From a candidate division WOR-3 bacterium (lineage in GTDB: Bacteria; Hydrothermota; Tepidihabitantia; Tepidihabitantales; Tepidihabitantaceae): 64,000 nucleotides of DNA. The notes below the pieces were generated by a model, which ran no database searches, was not told the DNA's origin, and saw nothing but the letters and a program-made list of their open reading frames with translations. The translations under genes were made by a program, and so were the position numbers. Shown piece after piece: positions 34,824 to 44,118 of this stretch. The number at the start of each line of letters is the position of its first letter. The stretch's first letter is position 1. The stretch covers positions 248,001 to 312,000 of the forward strand of contig JABLXZ010000004.1 in assembly GCA_013177935.1 (NCBI GenBank). The letters are read 5' to 3'.

Positions 34824-37800
34824 ATGAAGAAGAACTTGTCAGGTTGCAAGATGCTCCAATTTTGGGGGCTTCTAATGTTTTTGCCGGTTGTACTGTTCGC
34901 CGGCACAATAACCCAGACTATAGAGTTCAATGCCGGAGACCTCTATATCACCGAAGCGAACGGTTATGATGTTGTTCAGATACCGAGATTCGCCTCGACC
35001 GCGGAACCGGGTAAACCGTCACTGCCCATCGCCCCGTTCAATGTTGTTGTACCGGCTAACGCCTCGGTGACGGCGGTTCGGGTCGTTCCCGAACAGGTAC
35101 TGGAACTGCCCGGTGTTTACCGCGTTCATCCTGCCCAGCCACCGGTCCCGCTTTCGGCAAAGAACCCGCTTGCATTTGTTCCGCCCGACCCGGTTGTTTA
35201 CTCAACACCGGCGAACTATCCCGAAGCCGATTACGAATGGAACGGCTACACCGGCACAATGATGGGCTGGCGGGTGTGCCCTTTTGCGGTCTATCCTATG
35301 CATTGGAACCCTGTTACCGGCAAACTCACGCTTTACCGCCGGGTAAAGGTCTATGTCGATTACGAAGCGGGTGCAGTAACACCACCGACCTTAACCGAAC
35401 GGCAGATTGAGCATTTTGCGCCGGCGGTGGCAAGTGTTGTTGTCAACCCTGAAGCGGTCAAGCGGTTTGCCCCGCCTCAACGGTTGCGCGACAATATGGA
35501 CTGCGACTACTGCATCATCACCAGTTCCTCCCTGGCTCCAAATTTCCAGAGTTTTGCCGAATGGCGCACCAAAAAGGGCTACTACACCCGAATTTTCAAA
35601 ACCGACTCCATCAACAGTGTTTATCCCGGACGGGACCTGCAGGAAAAAATCCGCAATTTTATCATTGACTACTGGCAGAACCACGGCTTAATCCAGGTTC
35701 TCTTAGCCGGTGATAACTCAATTGTTCCGGCACGCCGCGGTTATGTTAATGTTTCTGGCACTGCTGACTACATCCCGGCTGATGTTTACTACGCCGACCT
35801 GCAGTGGTCCTGGGACGGCAACCGCAACAACATCTTCGGTGAAGTCGGCGGTGATACGGTCGACCTGTTTTACGACCTGTTCATCGGTCGTGCTTCGGTG
35901 GACAATGCCACCCAGGTCACCACTTTTGTCAATAAAACCCTCTACTACGAAAAAACCCCGACCACCGACTACCTGCAAAAGATGCTTTTGCCCTATGTGG
36001 AACTGTGGACCGGCTACTCGGGCAGAATCGTGTCCGACACCATCGCCGCCAAAACACCCTCCGGCTGGGCTGACCGTTACATCGCAAACCCAACCAGCAC
36101 CACCCCGATGCGTGACTCGATCAACGCCGGTTTTCACTTCTGTCATGTTGCGGCTCACGGCGATGACTACGGCTTCTACACCCAATCCGGCACACCCATC
36201 TACACCACCACCGTTGCCCGTAACCAGACGAACTCCACCCGACCGGTGATATTGAACTCAATCGCCTGTATCTCCGGCAACTTTGAAGCCTCAGACTGCC
36301 TCGCCGAAGAACTGGTCAACAACGCCAATGGCGGCGCGGTCGCAACCATTATGAACTCCCGCTATGGCTGGGGCACACCGCCGTCAATGGGTCCTTCGGA
36401 GAAACTGGACTGTATGTTTTACGACTACTACTTTTTGGGCGACACGGTCGAAATCGGCCGCAACCACTGCTCGAGCAAAGGGGTTTACGGCTATATGGCG
36501 CAGAGTCAACCGCTCTGGCGCTGGTGCTACTATGAGTTAAACCTGTTCGGTGACCCGGCGCTACCAATGTGGAACGGCGTTCCCAGCACAATGGCCGTCC
36601 AGAACCAGGACACCACCACCACCGGCGCCCAGACTTTCCAGGTCACGGTAACCAGCGGTGGCAACCCGGTTGTCGGCGCTCTGGTCTGCCTCTACAAACC
36701 GGGTGAACTCCACGAAGTTGGCCGCACCGACGGTTCCGGCGTTGCCCGCGTTACGATTAACCCTATCACCCCGGGCACAATGTATCTGACCATCACCCGC
36801 AAGCAGTTTCTGCCGGTGGAAAAGACGGTCACGGTCATTTCCGGTGCCCCCCAACCCTACATCTCAATTCTGCGCACCTATGTTGACGACGGTGCCAATA
36901 ACCAGCTGGACCCGGGTGAAACCGCCGACCTCTATGTCACCTTAAAAAATCTCGGCAACGCCAGTGCAACCAATGTCAACGGTACGCTCCGCACCGCTTC
37001 GGCTTACATCACCCGGATTGACTCAACCAGCGCCTATGGCAACCTGAATTCCGGTGACACGGCGCGCGGCGACCGGTACCGCTTGAGCGCCAGCGCCTCT
37101 ACCCCACCCGGCACTCAAATCTCCTTCACCCTTCACATCACCAGCAGCGAAGGCACCTGGGACCAGCCTTTCACCCTAACTGTGGGCACACCACAGCAAC
37201 CCGGCGCCGTTACCCTTGACCATGACACCGGCTACTGTCGACTTACCGTCACCGCCCTCGGCTCAATCGGCTTCACCGAACCACCTTCTGCCGACCCGGG
37301 CTCGGGATTCTCTTATCCCAAGAGTTCCGCCTCCAGCCTTTACTACGCCAGTTTCCTTCTGGGTAACAGCACCAGTTACATCGCTGACCGGTTTTATGGC
37401 CAGCCCGCATCCAGTTACAACACCGACTTCCGGATTGTTGACTCCCTGCGGCCAGTAACGCCTCCTCAAGCCGGCGCTGAGCAGTTCCGGGCGGTCATCA
37501 GTGATGCAGGCCACACCACCCCGAAAAATATCCGGGTAACTCAGAACTCCTATATGGATGCGAGAAGCGGCTACGACGACTTCGTCGTTCTGGTTTACGA
37601 CATCCAGAACCAGGGTTCCAGTGCGGTGAACGGGCTTTATGCCGGTATCATTGCCGACTTTGATGTTGGTTCCAATTCCGCCTCCAATACCGTAACCTCG
37701 AACGAAACTAAACGGTTCTCCTTTATGCGCTCCTCGTCCAGTGCCAACCCCTGTGTCGGGGTTAAAATTCTTGCCCCGCAATCTTTTGCCAACCTGTGCG

Positions 37801-38351
37801 CCATTGACCACGCCCGCTATGTCTATCCCGACTCCGCAATGACCGAAGGGATGAAGCTCCGCATCCTTAACGGTACAATCAATCAACGCAACTCGAACCG
37901 GGCTTATGACTGGTCGGTTGGTGTTTCGGTAGGTCCGTTTGACCTGAACCCGGGAAGCAGTTATCGGGTCGCGTTTGCCTTTGTCGGTGGCTCTTCTGAG
38001 GCGAACTTCGAGGCGAACGCTGACAGCGCCCAGAACTGGTTTGACAACAATGTCGGCATTGCGGACGAAGAAGGAACCCAGCCGGGAAGGAATATCCCTA
38101 ATATCATCTGTCAGCCCAACCCCTTCTCCCATTCGGTCGCAATCCGCTACCATCTCACTCGAACCGGAAGAGTCCAGGCAGAAGTTTTTGACATCAGCGG
38201 CCGGACTGTTGCCACCCTTTTTGACCAGGTTGTGGAACCCGGTGAAATAAGACTCAACTGGGATGCCAGTCAGGTGGCAAATGGTGTTTACATCCTGCGG
38301 TTAACTTCACCCGATGGATGGAAAACTCAGAAACTGATTGTCAAACGGTAA
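34824..38351 (+). CDS. gingipain-like C25 cysteine protease with sorting domain
   Basis: 1175 residues from ATG 34824 (AAGGAG upstream); a longer frame from 34626 only overlaps ndk. Signal peptide about 1-27. A propeptide-like region runs to about 215. The C25 catalytic domain (about 225-600) has the histidine in CHVAAHGDD (H445) and the cysteine in NSIACISGNFE (C482). Ig-like and CARDB domains (DPGETADLYVTLKNLGNA) and a second beta region follow. The last 85 residues are a type IX-like sorting domain (VFDISGRTVATLFDQ, GVYILRLTSP). It is expected to be an exported endopeptidase. Confidence 0.9.
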   Translation: MKKNLSGCKMLQFWGLLMFLPVVLFAGTITQTIEFNAGDLYITEANGYDVVQIPRFASTAEPGKPSLPIAPFNVVVPANASVTAVRVVPEQVLELPGVYRVHPAQPPVPLSAKNPLAFVPPDPVVYSTPANYPEADYEWNGYTGTMMGWRVCPFAVYPMHWNPVTGKLTLYRRVKVYVDYEAGAVTPPTLTERQIEHFAPAVASVVVNPEAVKRFAPPQRLRDNMDCDYCIITSSSLAPNFQSFAEWRTKKGYYTRIFKTDSINSVYPGRDLQEKIRNFIIDYWQNHGLIQVLLAGDNSIVPARRGYVNVSGTADYIPADVYYADLQWSWDGNRNNIFGEVGGDTVDLFYDLFIGRASVDNATQVTTFVNKTLYYEKTPTTDYLQKMLLPYVELWTGYSGRIVSDTIAAKTPSGWADRYIANPTSTTPMRDSINAGFHFCHVAAHGDDYGFYTQSGTPIYTTTVARNQTNSTRPVILNSIACISGNFEASDCLAEELVNNANGGAVATIMNSRYGWGTPPSMGPSEKLDCMFYDYYFLGDTVEIGRNHCSSKGVYGYMAQSQPLWRWCYYELNLFGDPALPMWNGVPSTMAVQNQDTTTTGAQTFQVTVTSGGNPVVGALVCLYKPGELHEVGRTDGSGVARVTINPITPGTMYLTITRKQFLPVEKTVTVISGAPQPYISILRTYVDDGANNQLDPGETADLYVTLKNLGNASATNVNGTLRTASAYITRIDSTSAYGNLNSGDTARGDRYRLSASASTPPGTQISFTLHITSSEGTWDQPFTLTVGTPQQPGAVTLDHDTGYCRLTVTALGSIGFTEPPSADPGSGFSYPKSSASSLYYASFLLGNSTSYIADRFYGQPASSYNTDFRIVDSLRPVTPPQAGAEQFRAVISDAGHTTPKNIRVTQNSYMDARSGYDDFVVLVYDIQNQGSSAVNGLYAGIIADFDVGSNSASNTVTSNETKRFSFMRSSSSANPCVGVKILAPQSFANLCAIDHARYVYPDSAMTEGMKLRILNGTINQRNSNRAYDWSVGVSVGPFDLNPGSSYRVAFAFVGGSSEANFEANADSAQNWFDNNVGIADEEGTQPGRNIPNIICQPNPFSHSVAIRYHLTRTGRVQAEVFDISGRTVATLFDQVVEPGEIRLNWDASQVANGVYILRLTSPDGWKTQKLIVKR

Positions 38352-38367
38352 AAGAGCGTCAAACGCA

Positions 38368-38400
38368 ATGCGGCGTCCGAAATGGACGCCGCATTTTTTT
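38368..38400 (+). terminator. rho-independent terminator
   Basis: ATGCGGCGTCC and GGACGCCGCAT pair perfectly over 11 bp around GAAAT, followed by a run of seven T. It ends transcription after the C25 protease and faces the convergent FG-GAP gene. Confidence 0.92.
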
Positions 38401-38416
38401 ATCCCACTTCGAACTC

Positions 38417-40144
38417 TTACCTGACAACTATCAGTTTGTCCAGATGGCTTAACCGGGAAGTCCGGACAAAGTAAACCCCGGGCTCAAGCGCCGAAGGCAA
38501 TGTTGTGCCCTGCGGTCCAACCCTGAGCACCGCAACCACCCTGCCGGAACGGTCGTAGAGCGATACCGGCACCGGTTTTTCGGGCGCGGGCACAAAATAA
38601 ACATTCATCCCCGCCCTCACACAACTGGGCACCAGGCGCTGGACAACCGTTTTATTACGCTTTTCTTCGCTCACCCCGACTGTAGGTTTTTGATAAAGAC
38701 CGGTCCGCGCCATATCAAATTGATAAGTAGGCCATTCCCATGCCATTCGATTGAAAGGTACACCGGTCTCCCAGACTGTAACCGCCATCGTTGTGGCATT
38801 GTCGTAGGAAACCGTAACGATGTCCAGCGAGTCGTCACCATCAACATCGGCAACCGTCGCACCATTTAGATAAGTCCAGCCATAAGTCCGCAAAGGAAAG
38901 CCGGCAACCGGTGTGCCATCGTGATGAACCGCATAAAGATAACCTGAGGTGTCGGCACTGGTCATCAGGTTGCTGGTAAACAAAACCTCCATATCACCAT
39001 CGCCATCAACATCCGCCACCGTGATATTCCCCTCTGCCGCATCACCACCCGCTTGGACAACCGGAAACCCGTTCAAAACCGAACCGTCGTCATCAAACCC
39101 GTACAAAACCGCTGCGGCACCGCCCATAATCCCGGAAAGCCCGCACAGCACCTTCAAATCGTCATTCCGATAAAGGTCGGCAACCGTGGGCGGACAATAG
39201 GTCCAGCGGGGAAAAGCGTAGGGCCAGCCGTTAACCTGCGTCCCATCGTGACGGAATACCGCGGTCCCGGAAGAACTGCCATGATAGGCAATGACGATTT
39301 CGAGGGTATCATCATTGTCAATATCCGCCAGTGCCGGTGATTGATAGGAAAAAGAACCACCGTTCGGATTTGTCAAGGGCCAGCCCGGCAAAAGGGTACC
39401 GTCGGGGTGCAAGACATAGAGCGCATTGTACGAGGCGTAGACAATCTCCGGTTCACCATCAAGGTTGATATCGCCGACCGCAGCACCGAGCGCCGGCACA
39501 TGGCTCAGAGAACAGGGCCAGGCACCAGGTTGCTCAACCCCGTTATGACGCAACACATGGAGATGGCCAATGGGCCAGTCGCGCTCACCGACGATGATTT
39601 CGAGCGTATCGTCGCCATCGATATCGGCAAGGGTCGGGCTGTCGGCAAAGTTTCCATTTACCAGTCCGGTAAAGGGCCAGCCGCTTTTGACCGTTCCGTT
39701 CTCCGCAAACACATAGACCGCACCACCCGAAGTCATTCCCCGGGTGCAGATGGCGATTTCGTATTCGCCGTCGCGGTCAATATCACCCACCGCCGCCGCA
39801 TACTGTCCCATCCCGGAAAAAGTTCTGGGCCAGCCCGGATAGTAACTGCCATCAGCGCGCCAAACATGAAGCTGACCGGCGGGCGATGGCATAATCACCT
39901 CAAGGCTTCCGTCACCGTCAAAGTCGGCAAGGGCAGCACCTCTACAGGGTGAAAATGTACTGTTACTTTGCACCTTCTTGGGCCAGCCGGGCATAATCCG
40001 AATCTCATCGCTGCCTGCTACAGGTTCGGATATCATAACCTCCTGCCAGGTTGCCATCCCTGGTAAGGTGGCTTCTGGCCCGGTCATTTCAATCCGCCAC
40101 GCTGGTGTTGTGGCGATAACGGTCAGCAAGAAAAATATCTGCAT
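38417..40144 (-). CDS. secreted FG-GAP/VCBS propeller protein with sorting domain
   Basis: 575 residues. Short signal MQIFFLLTVIATTPA. Seven or more repeats with calcium-loop motifs (ALADFDGDGSLEVIM, AVGDIDRDGEYEIAI, TLADIDGDDTLEIIV, AVGDINLDGEPEIVY, VADVDGDGDMEVLFT) fill about 65-480. A C-terminal sorting domain (VSLYDRSGRVVAVL, EPGVYFVRTSR, KLIVVR) ends it. Likely an exported calcium-dependent beta-propeller. Its ATG overlaps the hypA stop (TAATG) with AGGAGGAG upstream, so it is the last gene of the rocD-folP-cdaA-DUF2723-hypA operon. Confidence 0.82.
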   Translation of the reverse strand: MQIFFLLTVIATTPAWRIEMTGPEATLPGMATWQEVMISEPVAGSDEIRIMPGWPKKVQSNSTFSPCRGAALADFDGDGSLEVIMPSPAGQLHVWRADGSYYPGWPRTFSGMGQYAAAVGDIDRDGEYEIAICTRGMTSGGAVYVFAENGTVKSGWPFTGLVNGNFADSPTLADIDGDDTLEIIVGERDWPIGHLHVLRHNGVEQPGAWPCSLSHVPALGAAVGDINLDGEPEIVYASYNALYVLHPDGTLLPGWPLTNPNGGSFSYQSPALADIDNDDTLEIVIAYHGSSSGTAVFRHDGTQVNGWPYAFPRWTYCPPTVADLYRNDDLKVLCGLSGIMGGAAAVLYGFDDDGSVLNGFPVVQAGGDAAEGNITVADVDGDGDMEVLFTSNLMTSADTSGYLYAVHHDGTPVAGFPLRTYGWTYLNGATVADVDGDDSLDIVTVSYDNATTMAVTVWETGVPFNRMAWEWPTYQFDMARTGLYQKPTVGVSEEKRNKTVVQRLVPSCVRAGMNVYFVPAPEKPVPVSLYDRSGRVVAVLRVGPQGTTLPSALEPGVYFVRTSRLSHLDKLIVVR

Positions 40145-40482
40145 TACTCCTCCTTTTCAATCTCGATACCTTCTATTACCAGTTCATCGCCGCCGGTGAT
40201 TTCGCCCCCGGCATTACAGGAGCACATCTCCTCAACTGCGGAAAAAACCCTGCCACATTTCGGACAACGGATTTGTAAGGGGGTACGCTGAAACTCCAGC
40301 ACTGCGCCGGCAGCGAGTGTACCATCTTTCATCTGGTCAAAGTAAAACTGAACACACTCCGGCACAACCGAAGATTTTTCGCCAATCAACAGTTTAATCC
40401 GGGTTATCCGGCTCGCACCCTGTCGCCTGCCTTCGGCAAGCGCCTCGTTTAGCAAACTTCGGGTGATGGCAAACTCATGCAT
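40144..40482 (-). CDS. hypA: hydrogenase/urease nickel-insertion protein HypA
   Basis: 112 residues, standard length. MHEFAITRSLL supplies the N-terminal nickel site (H2, E3). The zinc site uses C73 and C76 (CPKC) with C87 and C89 (CSC instead of the more usual CPxC). GGDELVIEGIEIE is the typical ending. HypA delivers Ni to [NiFe]-hydrogenase or, in some bacteria, urease. No other hyp or hydrogenase genes are in this window, so its client lies elsewhere. It starts 1 bp after the DUF2723 stop. Confidence 0.9.
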   Translation of the reverse strand: MHEFAITRSLLNEALAEGRRQGASRITRIKLLIGEKSSVVPECVQFYFDQMKDGTLAAGAVLEFQRTPLQIRCPKCGRVFSAVEEMCSCNAGGEITGGDELVIEGIEIEKEE

Positions 40483-40483
40483 T

Positions 40484-43366
40484 CTACTGCAACTGGCGCA
40501 ACAGCTGTTCGGCATTGAAGTCGCTGGGATGCCGGCGCAGCCAGTCTGATAGCAAAGCCCGGGCTTTGTCAACGCTGTGCATATCCTCAACATAGAACCG
40601 GTACAGGAGTTGAACCAGTTGCCACTCATTCGGTGCCAGCGCCAGCGCCTGGAGGTACATCTTTTCCGCCTCCGGGTAGTTGCCCATCGCCTGGCTGATG
40701 AAACCGCGCTGGAGGAACAGTTCCAGTCGCAGTCGTGGCTCATCACCCGCGTATCTTTGTGCCGAGTCAATCGCCGTCAGCGCAACCTCATACTGACGAT
40801 TGAGCGCTGCATAGCGGGATAAATGGTAAAACAGCAGCATCTTCTGGGTCGGTTCCAGTTCAAACTTAAGCGCGGGCATAAGCGCCTGCTGCGCCGCCTG
40901 ATTGTCCCCAGCCCGGGCATAGGCGTTGGCAAGCAGAAGGTGGCTATGGGCATAGGTCGTAAACAACCCGCGGGTATTTTCGTCCTTTTCCACCCTCGGG
41001 TCGAGCATCGACTTCAACTTAAACTTCTCGGTCAAAAGTACCCGGGTACGCAGTGTATCAACCATCTCCTCATCCGGTATCGAACTGCGTTCCGCCACAA
41101 CCCGGCGCACCAAACCTTCCAGCCGGAGATAAGGCTCACAATCAACCGTATTGTCCGGTGATACCGTTGTCGCAAAGTAAACCGGGCTCTTGGGATTGTA
41201 ACCCGGACCAAACACCTTCGCCATAAACTGCTCAGAAGGAGCTTCGTAGTCTTCGGGCCATTTCAGTTTTATGCCCCCGGCGGTCGCGATGATATTGCGA
41301 ATCATTATGTCCTTCAGCAGGACGGTGCGGTTGTTTCGGGCAACATAACCCAGGGGTAGCCGCTCAATCTCCTCTTCGGTAAAGGAAATCGGTGCGCCCC
41401 ACCTTTTAAGTTGTTTGCAAAACCACGGCGTATTCAACAGCGAAAGGTTGGCAACCGCCACATTCTTTCCGAAATTGGGGTCGTTGTTTGCCACGAGCGA
41501 CGGCACGGTTTGCATAAACCACAAAGGGAAGGTGTCGTTGTCACCATTGGTAAACAGTACCGCCTTCTCCCCTTCACAGCAGACCAGCATATTGTAACCG
41601 TACTCCGCCGGTATCCAGTTGTGACGCCGTGTTACCCCTTTGTAATTCAGGAACATCGGCACAAACCCGAAACCCAAAACCAGTCCCGCAATCACCGGCA
41701 TCGGCACCGCTACCCGTCGGGTTTTAAGTTCCTGGTCAACCCACTTCATAAAGGCGTAAACCCCGGTGCCGATAAAAATCGTGTAAAACACAAACGAAAA
41801 GGCAAAAAAGTAGTCCCGTTCGCGCACCTCCCGGAACCTCAATTCCGGTCGCGGGTCTGAAGGTGAAAACTTCAGATTCAAATAGGTCAAAAGTCCGATT
41901 GATGCCACAATAAAGGCAACAAAGATTAAGGCAAACGACTTTTTGTCCCGTTTAAACTGGTGCCACATTCCCCAGAGTCCAAGGAGCGGCGGTATCAACC
42001 CTAATATCCCCTGCCAGCCCAGACGGAGAAAGATGCGCGGGATGTTTGTAATCAAAACATCAAGGTACCTTTCGTTACCCCACTGCCAGAGAAAGTAGCG
42101 GATGTAGAAGGCGACCTGCTCAATATAGGCGCGGAGCAGCCCGAACGCCGGATTCTGATTCCGGCGCCAATCATCCTCGGTGTAGAACTGGGTCTTGCGC
42201 GGCAAAAGCCGCATCGGGTCGTACTGCTCCCGCTTCAAAACCGAGACAAAGTCGCGCCAGCGGGTCGGCTCAACTTCGTTGATGCTCGGGTAGTGCCGGG
42301 CGCGAATCAGCATAATGAACTGAACCGTGCCAGCAAGGAGTACCAGCCCGAGCAAAAGCCCAACATAACGGGGTTGCAATTTCTTTTTGGTATGCAGCCA
42401 GTACAGATAGCCGGCAAAAGCGACAACAAAGGCAACAAGCAGCGCCGGTGACTTAACCCAGCGCTCAATCAGGGCAACGGTGGGCGATGCTAGGAAGAGC
42501 ACGACATCGTCCATAATCTTCTGTCCGGCACCAATCCAGGCAACCAGGAAAACCAGTGCCAAAAGCCCCAGCCCATAGATGAGCGACACATTGCGCTCTG
42601 AACGCTCCATTATCCGAATCGCATAGTAGGTGCCCACCAGCATCAAAGGAACCACGATGAAGGTGCCCGCAGACAGACCCAGTTCATTGACGGTCAGAAT
42701 CAAAAGATAACCAACCGCAAACTCAATGAACCGCAGATGAATCACCGCCTGGCGGTCAACTAACAGCGCAAACACCAGCACCGCAAACACGACAAGCATC
42801 GGCGTGAAATGGATTCCGGTCGCAACAAAAAGGAGAAAGATGGCAGCAAGAATCTGACGGTTGTCACCGGTTTTGTTCTCCCTGCCCTCGCGCCAGACCA
42901 GCGCCATATAAAGCACCGAGAGGGCAATGACCACGCAGGGACCGTAAACTTCGGCTTCAACACAGTTGTCCCAGTAGGAGTAGCCAAAACCGCACATCAA
43001 AGCGGCAAATATCCCGGCGATGTGGGGCAGATACCAGCGCCGGTTCTTCTCCTCAGCGCTGTGCTGGGAAAGCAACCGGACAACAATCAAATAGAGTAAC
43101 CCGCACGAGAAGGCGCCAAACAGAGTCGGTATCAAATTCACCCGGAAGGCGATTTCCTTGCCAATGGGCAAAAGGGTGAAAATCCTTCCCAGCATCACAA
43201 AAAGCGGTGTGCCTGGTGGATGGGGAATACCGGCGATATAAGAAACCGCAATCAGTTCCGCACAGTCCCAGAACGATGCGGTTGGCGCCACGCTGTAAAG
43301 GTAAACCGCCAGGACGGTCAGAAAAATCGCAACAAAGAAAATCAGTCGCCATCGTGATTCATTCAT
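40484..43366 (-). CDS. DUF2723 membrane glycosyltransferase-like protein with TPRs
   Basis: 960 residues. The N-terminus (YLYSVAPTASFWDCAELIAV, then IAGIPHPPGTPLFVMLGRIF) is the hallmark of DUF2723, related to PMT-type transferases and proposed to act as protein O-mannosyltransferases in Bacteroidetes-like bacteria. About a dozen membrane helices fill residues 1-560. A soluble C-terminal half ends in TPRs (about 810-950, FLQRGFISQAMGNYPEAEKM). It probably glycosylates exported proteins from lipid-linked sugar. Starts 3 bp after cdaA. Confidence 0.85.
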   Translation of the reverse strand: MNESRWRLIFFVAIFLTVLAVYLYSVAPTASFWDCAELIAVSYIAGIPHPPGTPLFVMLGRIFTLLPIGKEIAFRVNLIPTLFGAFSCGLLYLIVVRLLSQHSAEEKNRRWYLPHIAGIFAALMCGFGYSYWDNCVEAEVYGPCVVIALSVLYMALVWREGRENKTGDNRQILAAIFLLFVATGIHFTPMLVVFAVLVFALLVDRQAVIHLRFIEFAVGYLLILTVNELGLSAGTFIVVPLMLVGTYYAIRIMERSERNVSLIYGLGLLALVFLVAWIGAGQKIMDDVVLFLASPTVALIERWVKSPALLVAFVVAFAGYLYWLHTKKKLQPRYVGLLLGLVLLAGTVQFIMLIRARHYPSINEVEPTRWRDFVSVLKREQYDPMRLLPRKTQFYTEDDWRRNQNPAFGLLRAYIEQVAFYIRYFLWQWGNERYLDVLITNIPRIFLRLGWQGILGLIPPLLGLWGMWHQFKRDKKSFALIFVAFIVASIGLLTYLNLKFSPSDPRPELRFREVRERDYFFAFSFVFYTIFIGTGVYAFMKWVDQELKTRRVAVPMPVIAGLVLGFGFVPMFLNYKGVTRRHNWIPAEYGYNMLVCCEGEKAVLFTNGDNDTFPLWFMQTVPSLVANNDPNFGKNVAVANLSLLNTPWFCKQLKRWGAPISFTEEEIERLPLGYVARNNRTVLLKDIMIRNIIATAGGIKLKWPEDYEAPSEQFMAKVFGPGYNPKSPVYFATTVSPDNTVDCEPYLRLEGLVRRVVAERSSIPDEEMVDTLRTRVLLTEKFKLKSMLDPRVEKDENTRGLFTTYAHSHLLLANAYARAGDNQAAQQALMPALKFELEPTQKMLLFYHLSRYAALNRQYEVALTAIDSAQRYAGDEPRLRLELFLQRGFISQAMGNYPEAEKMYLQALALAPNEWQLVQLLYRFYVEDMHSVDKARALLSDWLRRHPSDFNAEQLLRQLQ

Positions 43367-43369
43367 TTT

Positions 43370-44116
43370 TTAACTCTCCTTTAATAGTGCCTGCATCAGA
43401 TTATACTTTAACTGCGATGGTGTCAAATTGATTAGCAACCTGCCCCGCTGGGCAAAACTGATATTGCCGGTCGTTTCTGAAACGACAATCGCAATCGCAT
43501 CGGTCACGGTTGTAATCCCGGCCGCAGCGCGGTGCCGCATACCCAGCCCGGGTTCGGTCTCACCCAGCGGTAAGGTGCAACTCGCCGCAATTATCTGACC
43601 GGCGCTGATGATGACCGCACCGTCGTGCAACGGCGAAGGCGGGGTGAAGATGGAAACAAGCAAAGGGGCGGAAACCCTTGCCTCAAGCCGGGTGCCGGTC
43701 TCGGCATACTCGCGCAAACCGATTTCCCGTTCCAGAACAATCAAGGCGCCCAGTTTTTTCTCCTTCATCTGTGCCGCCGCGGCAACCAGTTCATCAACCA
43801 TTGTTGCGTCCGCCGTAGGCCGGAATAAAAACCGCACCGGCCGGGTACGGCCAAAGCGGGACAGCAGGTTCCTGATTTCCGGCTGGAAGATGATGACAAA
43901 GGCAACGAGCCAGACCGTGGTCAGGGAACTGACAATCAAACCCAGCGCCTTAAAGTCAAGCCAGCGGGCGATGGCACCAATCACTAAAAGAAAAATTAGC
44001 GCATAGAGCATCCGGATTGCCCGGGTGCCGCGCAGAAAACGCAAAAAGTAGTAGGCAAGTAAAGCAACGAGGATGATGTCAATGACATCAACAAACCGAA
44101 ACCGGAAAAACCACAT
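43370..44116 (-). CDS. cdaA: diadenylate cyclase CdaA
   Basis: 248 residues. Three membrane helices (about 10-78) are followed by the DAC domain with its catalytic DGA (165-167, in PLHDGAVII) and RHR (194-196, in GMRHRAA). It makes cyclic di-AMP from two ATP at the inner membrane, a second messenger for osmotic and cell-wall balance. Usual partners (ybbR/cdaR, glmM) are absent; instead folP lies 2 bp upstream, an order also common in Bacteroidetes. Confidence 0.95.
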   Translation of the reverse strand: MWFFRFRFVDVIDIILVALLAYYFLRFLRGTRAIRMLYALIFLLVIGAIARWLDFKALGLIVSSLTTVWLVAFVIIFQPEIRNLLSRFGRTRPVRFLFRPTADATMVDELVAAAAQMKEKKLGALIVLEREIGLREYAETGTRLEARVSAPLLVSIFTPPSPLHDGAVIISAGQIIAASCTLPLGETEPGLGMRHRAAAGITTVTDAIAIVVSETTGNISFAQRGRLLINLTPSQLKYNLMQALLKES

Positions 44117-44118
44117 AA

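Noticed and set aside
37263-38153. Long minus-strand frame (296 codons) opposite the C25 protease
   Set aside because: Antisense shadow without start signals or recognisable domains.
40483-40770. N-terminal extension of HypA
   Set aside because: The extra codons lie inside DUF2723 in another frame; family members begin MHE at 40482.
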